This document shows positions 1-5,532 of a stretch of 5,532 nucleotides of DNA, in pieces. The DNA is from Bacteroidota bacterium (lineage in GTDB: Bacteria > Bacteroidota > Bacteroidia > Flavobacteriales_D > Crocinitomicaceae): NCBI GenBank assembly GCA_016866415.1, contig VGML01000144.1, forward strand, positions 1 to 5,532, given 5' to 3'. Position numbers and translations under genes: made by a program. The number at the start of each line of letters is the position of its first letter. The first letter of the stretch is position 1. Under the pieces are notes generated by a model that was given only the letters and a program-made list of their open reading frames with translations, was not told the DNA's origin and ran no database searches.

Positions 1-1295
1 CAGCAGAAAAAAGTGGCTTGAAAGCAGGGGATAAAATCATTTCAATTGATGGAAAGGATATGCATAAAAAGTCGTCCGATGAGGTTTCAACTGCTTTAAA
101 AGGCCCAAAAGGAACTACTATTAAGGTCGAAGTTGAGCGTCTAAATGAAGGCAAAAAAACAATTTCAATAACACGTGATGAAATTAAACTCCCTGACGTT
201 CCTTATTTCGGAATGGTTGATAAAGAAATTGGTTATGTGAAATTGAATTCCTTTACGCAAACAGCCGCTAGCGACGTTCGAGCAGCCATTGAAAATTTGA
301 AAAAGGAAGGAATGAGTAAATTGGTTTTGGATTTGCGTGACAACGGAGGTGGATTGCTCATTGAAGCGGTGAAAATCGTGAATTTCTTCGTTCCAAAAAA
401 CACAGTAGTCGTTTCCACAAAAGGCCGTGTCAAGGAGGAAAACAGAGTTTACACAACCTTGGAAGAACCTATCGACACAGAAATTCCATTGGCTGTTTTA
501 GTGGATGGAGGTTCAGCTTCTGCAAGTGAAATCGTAGCTGGAAGTTTGCAGGATTTGGATCGTGCAGTGGTTCTTGGTCAAACGAGTTTTGGAAAAGGAT
601 TGGTTCAACGGACTTACGACATGAAGTACGGTTCCAAAATCAAGGTTACGATCGCAAAATATTATACGCCATCTGGAAGATGTGTTCAGCGACTTGAATA
701 TTATAACAAAGAAACCGGTGAAAAACCGAAAGAAATTGCAGATTCACTTTTAAAATCCTTTCAAACAAAAAATGGTCGTAAAGTGATTGACGGGCGTGGA
801 ATCGAACCGGATGTAAAAGTTGAATTGGAGGATTTGAGTCGTCTATCCGCTATGCTGTTGACTAAAAATCTCATTTTCAATTACGCCACAGAATTCACCT
901 TTAAAAACAACTCGATTTCAAAACCCGAAGAATTTAAATTGTCCGATTCGCAATACGAAGAATTCAAAGCATTTGTCTTGAAGGACGAATTCAACTACAC
1001 TACAGCAAGTGAAGAAGCCTTAAAAAAAATGAAGGAAACCGCCGAAAAAGAAGGATATTTCAACGAAGTGAAAAGTGAATATGATGCGATGATGACGAAA
1101 GTAACCCCTTCAAAATCGCGTGATTTAGATAAGTTCAAGGATGAAATTTCGCAAATGCTTGAAAATGAAATCGTTTCACGCTATTATTATCAAAAGGGAA
1201 GAACCATCAATTCGTTTCGTTATGATAATGTATTGCTAAAAGCGAAAGACGTGCTTGGAAATTCGAAAGAGTACAACACTATTTTAAAGAAGTAG
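1..1295 (+). CDS. S41 family C-terminal processing peptidase (CtpA/Prc-like), 5'-truncated
   Basis: This is the C-terminal part of a periplasmic serine protease of family S41, which cleaves substrates near their C-termini. The frame is open to the window edge (first whole codon at 3, reading AEKSG before the TTG at 18), so that TTG is internal and the true start and signal peptide lie upstream. Counting the TTG codon as residue 1, residues 1-50 are the end of a PDZ domain (LKAGDKIISIDGKD). A core motif LDLRDNGGGLL sits at about 104-114. The catalytic Ser-Lys pair is S168 in SASASEI (bases 519-521) and K193 in FGKGLVQ (594-596). The 25-residue spacing matches that of E. coli Prc and algal CtpA, and Q197 is also kept. 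Residues about 275-425 form a charged C-terminal region that I believe is usual in Bacteroidota members; its role is unknown to me. It ends with TAG 13 bases before the next gene and may share its transcript. The active site looks intact. The substrate cannot be told. Confidence 0.93.
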   Translation, partial: AEKSGLKAGDKIISIDGKDMHKKSSDEVSTALKGPKGTTIKVEVERLNEGKKTISITRDEIKLPDVPYFGMVDKEIGYVKLNSFTQTAASDVRAAIENLKKEGMSKLVLDLRDNGGGLLIEAVKIVNFFVPKNTVVVSTKGRVKEENRVYTTLEEPIDTEIPLAVLVDGGSASASEIVAGSLQDLDRAVVLGQTSFGKGLVQRTYDMKYGSKIKVTIAKYYTPSGRCVQRLEYYNKETGEKPKEIADSLLKSFQTKNGRKVIDGRGIEPDVKVELEDLSRLSAMLLTKNLIFNYATEFTFKNNSISKPEEFKLSDSQYEEFKAFVLKDEFNYTTASEEALKKMKETAEKEGYFNEVKSEYDAMMTKVTPSKSRDLDKFKDEISQMLENEIVSRYYYQKGRTINSFRYDNVLLKAKDVLGNSKEYNTILKK

Positions 1296-1308
1296 CCGTT
1301 TCTTTCAT

Positions 1309-2754
1309 ATGCTAAATCGATTCTTCGGCGATAAATTTCATTCCAACTTTCATTTTTTCGTCTTGTTGGTTTTATTGGTGGGCCTTTGTTGTAGCAAATT
1401 CCTTATGTCGATGGGCCTTTTACTCGGCGGATTGAACTTTTTCTTGGAAGGAAAGTTAAAAGAAAAATTATCTCGACTGAAAGAAAATAAATTTTTCCTT
1501 ATCATTTTTGGGTTTTACTTGCTCCATGTTATTGGAATGATTTGGACCCAAAATTGGGATTATGGGTTGAATGAATTACGTCAGAAAAGTTCACTTGGAA
1601 TCATCTCAATTATTATCTTCTCACGCCCTTTGCCAAATAAGAAACAATTCAATTTATTGTTGTTAGCGTTCATTTCGACGTTAGTTCTTACTTCTCTTTT
1701 TAATTTCATTATCTACACCTTTTTCTCGGATCAATTTAACCTCATCGATATTCGTGAAATGTCCCGTTTTGGGTCGCACATCCGTTATGGAATATTAATT
1801 GGATTTGGAGTGGCGGTCTGTTATCAGTTAAAAACATCCTTACCAAACTATAAATGGTTTTTATTTTCAGTGGCCATTTGGTTCGCTTTTTATACGTATT
1901 ACAGCCAAGTTTTATCTGGAATTATTTCACTAGTGCTCGTTGTTTTTGGACTTATTTTTTGGAGGCTTTTTCATCAGAAAAAATTTGTTTGGCTCGGCGG
2001 AATAGGACTCTTTACCATTTTGCTTTTTGTAGGATTTATTTTTTACCTTAATCAGCCCATTGAATCAAAGAGTGTCTTTCCTGAAAATTATGTTTCCCTG
2101 AAAACCGAATGGAACAAACGTGCTAAAATTCCATATGATAGCTTGGATTTGCGCAAACAGCATTTATCACAAACCCTAGAACGTTATTTAATTTCGAAGA
2201 ATTTGCCTGTCCGTGGAGATGGAGTAAATAAATTAACCGAGCAAGATATTGAATTCATTCAAAAGGGGTTTGCTGATATTCGTGAAACAAAAAGTGGACT
2301 TGGCGCAAGATTATTTGGAGTAAGGTACCAATTACACAATTCATTAAATCCAAACGGACATTCCATTTTAGAACGAATCGAATATTGGAAAAATGCCCGC
2401 GCAATTATCAAGGAAAATTGGTTATTCGGAGTTGGAACTGGAGATATTAATGACGTAATTCAAAAAATGTATGTCAAACGCAAATCACCGTTAAACGAGG
2501 ATAGAAGACTTCGATCGCATAATTCTTACCTTACGTTTTGGATGACATTCGGGATAATAGGTATGTGTTATTTTGTTTTTATGCAACTGGCTTTTTTCAG
2601 GAAACAATGGAATAGCAAGAATTTATTAGGTCTTTTGTTTATTACGATTGCGGCCGTCACTTTCTTTTTCGAAGATACGCTTGAAACTCAAATGGGGATA
2701 ACCTATTTTTCCTTGTTCTACGCTCTTTTTTCAAATACAAAAACCGAAGTTTAA
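1309..2754 (+). CDS. O-antigen ligase family (Wzy_C/WaaL-like) polytopic membrane protein
   Basis: This 481-residue inner-membrane protein probably joins undecaprenyl-linked polysaccharide to an acceptor (lipid A-core or similar) at the periplasmic face. Hydrophobic segments lie near residues 15-46, 61-77, 93-105, 114-138, 157-173, 182-218, 227-247, 408-430, 438-453 and 463-475. A large hydrophilic loop spans about 248-407. The family signature is in its second half: ERIEYWKNA then ENWLFGVGTGD (about 355-379), followed by RSHNSYL at 402-408. H404 corresponds to the loop histidine regarded as important in WaaL-type ligases. SRFGSHIRYG (152-161) and EDTLETQMG (455-463) also fit Bacteroidota members. 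The ATG at 1309 puts a short positive N-terminus before the first membrane segment; no Shine-Dalgarno is visible, as is common in this phylum. It follows the protease by 13 bases with no promoter seen between. Sequence alone cannot separate an O-antigen ligase from a polymerase or a protein glycosyltransferase of the same superfamily. Confidence 0.85.
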   Translation: MLNRFFGDKFHSNFHFFVLLVLLVGLCCSKFLMSMGLLLGGLNFFLEGKLKEKLSRLKENKFFLIIFGFYLLHVIGMIWTQNWDYGLNELRQKSSLGIISIIIFSRPLPNKKQFNLLLLAFISTLVLTSLFNFIIYTFFSDQFNLIDIREMSRFGSHIRYGILIGFGVAVCYQLKTSLPNYKWFLFSVAIWFAFYTYYSQVLSGIISLVLVVFGLIFWRLFHQKKFVWLGGIGLFTILLFVGFIFYLNQPIESKSVFPENYVSLKTEWNKRAKIPYDSLDLRKQHLSQTLERYLISKNLPVRGDGVNKLTEQDIEFIQKGFADIRETKSGLGARLFGVRYQLHNSLNPNGHSILERIEYWKNARAIIKENWLFGVGTGDINDVIQKMYVKRKSPLNEDRRLRSHNSYLTFWMTFGIIGMCYFVFMQLAFFRKQWNSKNLLGLLFITIAAVTFFFEDTLETQMGITYFSLFYALFSNTKTEV

Positions 2755-2774
2755 GCTTCCGTTCTTATTTTTAT
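2742..2774 (+). terminator. candidate weak intrinsic terminator overlapping the ligase stop
   Basis: AACCGAAG (2742-2749) can pair with CTTCCGTT (2756-2763) across the 6-base loop TTTAAG. That makes an 8-bp stem with one C-C mismatch, followed by a T-rich run (2765-2774, TTATTTTTAT). It contains the stop codon of the ligase gene and lies just before the gldA promoter box, where a transcript end would make sense. The stem is short and imperfect, so this is a tentative call. Confidence 0.33.
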
Positions 2775-2782
2775 TAACTTCG
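2749..2782 (+). promoter_or_regulatory. candidate Bacteroidota-type promoter for gldA-tyrS, possibly leaderless
   Basis: TAACTTCG at 2775-2782 matches the Bacteroidota -7 consensus TAnnTTTG with one mismatch. It ends six bases before the ATG at 2789. The -33 element is poor: the best TTG-like match at the right distance is GTTTAA near 2749-2754. If the box is used at normal spacing, transcription starts within a base or two of the ATG, leaving almost no leader, which agrees with the absence of a Shine-Dalgarno site. The -7 match is seen; promoter activity is inferred. Confidence 0.45.
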
Positions 2783-2788
2783 CAACAC

Positions 2789-3688
2789 ATGTCAATTGAA
2801 GTAAAAAATTTATTCAAGTATTACGGAGAACAAGCCGCCGTTCGAGATGTAAGTTTCAACGTTAAAAAAGGTGAGATTGTCGCTTTTATCGGTCCGAATG
2901 GAGCCGGAAAGTCAACCACCATGAAAATCATGACGGGCTACATTCCAGCTTCATCAGGCGAAGTGTTTATCAGTGGTATGAAAGTGGACGTTGACAACCT
3001 GAAAACGCGTCAGATTATCGGTTATCTTCCTGAACACAACCCACTTTACACAGACATGTATGTGCGTGAATATTTGGAATTTGTGGGCAGGATTTACAAA
3101 GTAAAAAACCTAAAGGAGCGCGTTTCAGAAATGATTCAAACGGTTGGTTTGGAAGTCGAACAAAACAAAAAAATTGGTGCACTGTCAAAAGGATATCGTC
3201 AGCGTGTTGGTTTAGCACAAGCCATTATCCACGAACCGGAAGTATTGATTTTAGATGAACCTACCACCGGATTAGACCCAAATCAGTTGGTTGAAATTCG
3301 CGACCTGATCAAACGAATTGGTAAGCAAAAAACGGTTATGCTTTCAACCCACATCATGCAAGAGGTGGAAGCGATTTGTGATCGAATAGTAATCATTTCA
3401 AAAGGTCAAATCGTTGCGGATGACAAGGCCGGGAATCTGCAAAAAGAGGATGCGCATCAAACGGTTTATGTGGAATTTGACAAGAAACTTTCGAAGTCCC
3501 AATTGACAAAAATTCCACACGTTCGAAAAGTGGAACAAGTCAAAGAGGGCTGGTTGCTTGAAACAATTGATGAAGTGGATTTAAGACTTCAAATTGCGCA
3601 ATACGCTCAAAAGGAAAATTGGCTGGTTTTAACCTTGAAAATCGAACAAAAAACACTCGAAGAAGTCTTCAAAGAATTAACAAAATAA
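2789..3688 (+). CDS. gldA: GldA-like ABC transporter ATP-binding protein
   Basis: This 299-residue cytoplasmic ATPase subunit belongs to an ABC-2 type transporter. It closely resembles GldA of Flavobacterium, which works with the permease GldF and accessory protein GldG in gliding motility, although some gliding Bacteroidota lack all three. All nucleotide-binding motifs are present: Walker A GPNGAGKST (35-43), Q-loop region IGYLPEHNPLY with Glu at position 82 as in many ABC-2 ATPases, signature LSKGYRQR (132-139), Walker B VLILDEP (152-158), D-loop GLD (161-163) and switch histidine H188 in STHIM. Residues about 210-299 form the extra C-terminal domain typical of this group. The start MSIEVKN matches the usual N-terminus of the family. 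No permease gene is adjacent; in F. johnsoniae gldA is likewise apart from gldFG. It appears to open a unit with tyrS, which starts one base after its stop. The ABC ATPase call is certain. The GldA assignment is by resemblance, so a different ABC-2 partner remains possible. Confidence 0.88.
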   Translation: MSIEVKNLFKYYGEQAAVRDVSFNVKKGEIVAFIGPNGAGKSTTMKIMTGYIPASSGEVFISGMKVDVDNLKTRQIIGYLPEHNPLYTDMYVREYLEFVGRIYKVKNLKERVSEMIQTVGLEVEQNKKIGALSKGYRQRVGLAQAIIHEPEVLILDEPTTGLDPNQLVEIRDLIKRIGKQKTVMLSTHIMQEVEAICDRIVIISKGQIVADDKAGNLQKEDAHQTVYVEFDKKLSKSQLTKIPHVRKVEQVKEGWLLETIDEVDLRLQIAQYAQKENWLVLTLKIEQKTLEEVFKELTK

Positions 3689-3689
3689 G

Positions 3690-4970
3690 ATGCCAACGAA
3701 TTTTATCGAAGAATTGAAATGGAGGGGAATGATTCACGATATCATGCCCGGAACGGAAGAAGCTTTATTAAAGCAATCGTCTAGCGGCTATATCGGTTTC
3801 GATCCTACGGCTGATTCCTTGCACATTGGAAGTTTGGTTCAAATCATGACCTTGGTACATTTTCAGCGAGCAGGACACAAGCCCCTTGCATTAGTTGGTG
3901 GCGCAACAGGAATGGTTGGTGATCCTTCTGGAAAATCACAAGAACGAAATCTGTTGGATGCTGAAACGCTCAATCATAATGTTAAATGTGTAAAAGCGCA
4001 ATTGGAGAAATTTCTGGAATTTGAAGGCGAAAATGCGGCCGAAATGGTCAATAATTTCGATTGGTTTCAAAACATGTCGTTTTTAGATTTTATCCGAGAT
4101 GTGGGTAAGCATATTTCCGTCAACTACATGATGGCTAAGGATTCCGTGAAGTCACGACTCGAAACAGGTATGTCGTTTACAGAGTTCTCCTATCAATTGG
4201 TTCAAGGATATGATTTCTATTATTTGAATCAACATAAAAAGTGCATCGTTCAATTGGGAGGTTCAGATCAATGGGGAAATATCGTTACTGGAACAGAATT
4301 AATTCGAAGAAAAGGGGGCGGAGAAGCATATGCCGTTACGACACCATTGATCAAAAAAGCCGACGGAACGAAATTCGGGAAAACAGAAGGGGGAAATGTT
4401 TGGCTGGATGCCAATAAAACCTCGCCTTATCAATTCTATCAGTATTGGCTCAATGCAGCCGATGAGGATGCAGGAAATTTCATTCGCATCTTTACCTTGA
4501 AATCCAAAGCTGAAATTGAAGAACTAGAACGGCAGCACGCTGAAGCTCCACATTTACGTGCACTTCAAAAAGCGTTGGCAGAAGACATTACAACACGTGT
4601 TCACGGAAAAGAAGCCTTGGAGGCGGCTATTGCAGCAAGTACTATTTTGTTTGGAAAATCTACATCGGATAATCTAAAACGATTGAGTGAACAAGACTTT
4701 TTCCAAATTTTTGATGGTGTTCCAAGATTCAATATTTCCAGATCAGAAATCGCTAACGGACTGGGAATTGTTGATGCGCTTTCAGGAAAAACAGGTTTCT
4801 TACCTTCCAACAGTGAGGTTCGTCGTGAATTGAAAGCGAATGCTATTTCTGTTAACAAGGAAAAAGTGGATGAGCAATTTGTTCTAACTGAAGAACATTT
4901 GATTAATAACAAGTATATTCTCATAGGGAAGGGAAAAAAGAATAACTACATTTTGTTTGTAGAGGATTAA
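3690..4970 (+). CDS. tyrS: tyrosyl-tRNA synthetase (class Ic), TyrRS
   Basis: This 426-residue cytoplasmic enzyme charges tRNA-Tyr with tyrosine using ATP. It is full length and lines up with the Geobacillus stearothermophilus enzyme almost residue for residue. The Rossmann-fold start has Y34 and D38 in GYIGFDPTADSLHIG. The HIGH-type motif reads HIGS (45-48) and the KMSKS-type loop reads KFGKT (228-232). The tyrosine-pocket residues are Y168, Q172, D175 and Q194 (in GGSDQWGN). An anticodon-binding helical region follows, and a C-terminal S4-like RNA-binding domain covers about 358-426 (SNSEVRRELKANAISVN). The ATG is one base after the gldA stop (TAAGATG), so translation is probably coupled, and no Shine-Dalgarno or T-box leader is present. 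It ends in the convergent gap before minus-strand T9SS sequences. Nothing suggests loss of function. Confidence 0.97.
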   Translation: MPTNFIEELKWRGMIHDIMPGTEEALLKQSSSGYIGFDPTADSLHIGSLVQIMTLVHFQRAGHKPLALVGGATGMVGDPSGKSQERNLLDAETLNHNVKCVKAQLEKFLEFEGENAAEMVNNFDWFQNMSFLDFIRDVGKHISVNYMMAKDSVKSRLETGMSFTEFSYQLVQGYDFYYLNQHKKCIVQLGGSDQWGNIVTGTELIRRKGGGEAYAVTTPLIKKADGTKFGKTEGGNVWLDANKTSPYQFYQYWLNAADEDAGNFIRIFTLKSKAEIEELERQHAEAPHLRALQKALAEDITTRVHGKEALEAAIAASTILFGKSTSDNLKRLSEQDFFQIFDGVPRFNISRSEIANGLGIVDALSGKTGFLPSNSEVRRELKANAISVNKEKVDEQFVLTEEHLINNKYILIGKGKKNNYILFVED

Positions 4971-5047
4971 TTCGCTCACTTTTTTCTTTTTGTCAGAATT
5001 TAAATTCATTTTAAAACACTCAAAGAAATGCAGCTATTTTAGCCCAA
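4971..5047. other. convergent intergenic gap with T-run and 12-bp palindrome
   Basis: This gap separates tyrS (+) from the minus-strand sorting-domain remnant. A T-rich run (about 4979-4991) begins nine bases after the tyrS stop but has no convincing GC-rich stem before it. GAATTTAAATTC (4996-5007) is a perfect 12-bp palindrome without a loop. GCTATTTTAGC (about 5033-5043) can form only a 4-bp stem and is at best a weak terminator for the minus strand. No coding potential was recognised. Confidence 0.5.
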
Positions 5048-5199
5048 TTATCTCAACACATTCAACGTGCCAGTTAATCGTTTCTTATCATCAACGTTTT
5101 TTACTTCAAAATCGATGATCCACGTATACGTTCCTTCTTGAACTATTAAAAGTTCCGTCCCAACCCATTGTAGTTCCCCAAAAAGCACTCTCCAATATT
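5048..5199 (-). pseudogene. frameshifted remnant of a CHU_C (T9SS type B) sorting domain
   Basis: Read on the minus strand, this is the tail end of a gliding-motility-associated C-terminal domain, which targets proteins for T9SS export. One frame (bases 5143 down to the TAA at 5050-5048) gives VQEGTYTW, then IIDFEVKNVDDKKRLTG and the terminal TLNVLR, the family's usual ending. The hallmark GWDGT that should come just before it is present at 5165-5151 (MGWDGTFNS), but in another frame that hits a stop at 5108-5106. The join falls near 5144, where about three codons normally separate the two motifs, which suggests a small deletion of a length not divisible by three. Further upstream NIGECF (5199-5182), in the third frame, faintly recalls NRWGE of the family. 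The VQEGTYTW frame is open only from 5239 and has no ATG. No intact parent gene is in the window. The motif match is seen; the history is inferred. Confidence 0.72.
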
Positions 5200-5256
5200 T
5201 TTGAGCGGGTAGCCAATGCCAAAAACACTTTTTATGTAATTATTCTTTACCAAAAC

Positions 5257-5532
5257 TTACAACTTAATAATCTTGAATAATCGGTCCTCGTTGTTTCGGG
5301 TAACACGCATGAAATACATCCCCTGCGCAAACTTCGAAAGGTCAATGTTTTCAGAGGTAATTGGGTTTAGGGATTTCTCGACGCGACCTTCCATGAGGTA
5401 TTGTCCGCCATTGTTGTAAATTTTGTAAGAGGGTTTTCCATCCGACAGCACGTTTAGAGTAAACTCTCCGTTATTCGGGTTGGGATAAATCCACACCCAT
5501 TCATCGTCCGGAATTTCCAAGCAGGGGCTAAA
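5257..5532 (-). CDS. T9SS type A sorting domain-containing protein, C-terminal end (5'-truncated)
   Basis: This is the last 91 residues of a secreted or surface protein that uses the type IX secretion system. The frame is open to the window edge, so the TTG at 5520-5518 is internal. The piece is a Por_Secre_tail-like domain: the opening motif IYPNPNNGEFTL (residues 15-26 of the visible part), a middle strand region KIYNNGGQYLMEGRV, then ENIDLSKFAQGMYFMRV and the basic end RLFKIIKL before TAA (5259-5257). In characterised systems this domain directs passage through the outer-membrane pore and is cut off, with the cargo attached to the surface or released. The cargo part is beyond the window, so its function is unknown. 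It converges on tyrS, and a decayed type B sorting domain lies 57 bases past its stop on the same strand. The tail itself looks intact. Confidence 0.9.
   Translation of the reverse strand, partial: FSPCLEIPDDEWVWIYPNPNNGEFTLNVLSDGKPSYKIYNNGGQYLMEGRVEKSLNPITSENIDLSKFAQGMYFMRVTRNNEDRLFKIIKL

Noticed and set aside
18..20. TTG as start codon of the S41 protease
   Set aside because: The frame is open to the window edge and the residues before it (AEKSG) continue a normal PDZ motif, so the gene simply enters from upstream.
3032..3034. Glu instead of Gln in the GldA Q-loop (YLPE)
   Set aside because: Common in ABC-2 type ATPases of this group, so not a sign of a dead ATPase.
3822..3833. HIGS in place of HIGH, and KFGKT in place of KMSKS, in TyrRS
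   Set aside because: Both are normal variants among bacterial TyrRS enzymes: KFGKT is also found in the Geobacillus enzyme and HIGS is, to my knowledge, usual in Bacteroidota.
4601..4924. 107-codon minus-strand open frame inside tyrS
   Set aside because: It lies entirely antisense to the conserved C-terminal coding sequence of tyrS and has no recognisable motif of its own.
5221..5233. AAAAACACTTTTT hairpin as terminator of the type A sorting-domain gene
   Set aside because: The 5-bp all A-T stem is too weak, and no T-run follows it in the minus-strand direction.
5048..5239. Minus-strand frame of about 63 codons as a small functional gene
   Set aside because: It has no ATG, its upstream half does not match the domain, and the hallmark GWDGT is in another frame, so it is better explained as a remnant.

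Overview
The window looks like ordinary chromosome from a member of the Bacteroidota, most likely a flavobacterium-like organism. Four things support this: a GldA-type ABC ATPase, a C-terminal sorting domain of the type IX secretion system (T9SS), a decayed gliding-associated (CHU_C) sorting domain, and an AT-rich sequence whose genes lack Shine-Dalgarno sites. One start carries a TAACTTCG box of the Bacteroidota -7 type. A Crocinitomicaceae/Fluviicola-like source is my guess from the protein flavour and is not established.

Layout. Positions 1-1295 (+) hold the 3' part of an S41 C-terminal processing protease; its signal peptide and most of the PDZ domain lie upstream of the window. After 13 bases comes an O-antigen ligase-type polytopic membrane protein (1309-2754, +). 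A weak hairpin plus T-rich stretch overlaps its stop codon. A -7-like box directly before the next ATG suggests that a new, nearly leaderless transcription unit starts there. That unit holds gldA (2789-3688, +) and, one base after its stop, tyrosyl-tRNA synthetase tyrS (3690-4970, +). A convergent gap follows. On the minus strand lie a frameshifted remnant of a CHU_C (type B) sorting domain (about 5048-5199) and the 3' end of a gene whose product ends in an intact T9SS type A sorting domain (5257 to the window edge).

How the parts relate. The protease, polysaccharide ligase, GldA and T9SS cargo tail all concern the envelope and surface, while tyrS is housekeeping. No phage, transposon, CRISPR or tRNA feature was recognised. 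The most unusual part is the 3' end. A gene with a working-looking type A tail is followed, on the same strand, by the wreck of a type B tail, whose GWDGT half and VQEGTYTW half now lie in different reading frames. This could be the trace of a sorting-tail replacement or of a decayed neighbouring cargo gene.
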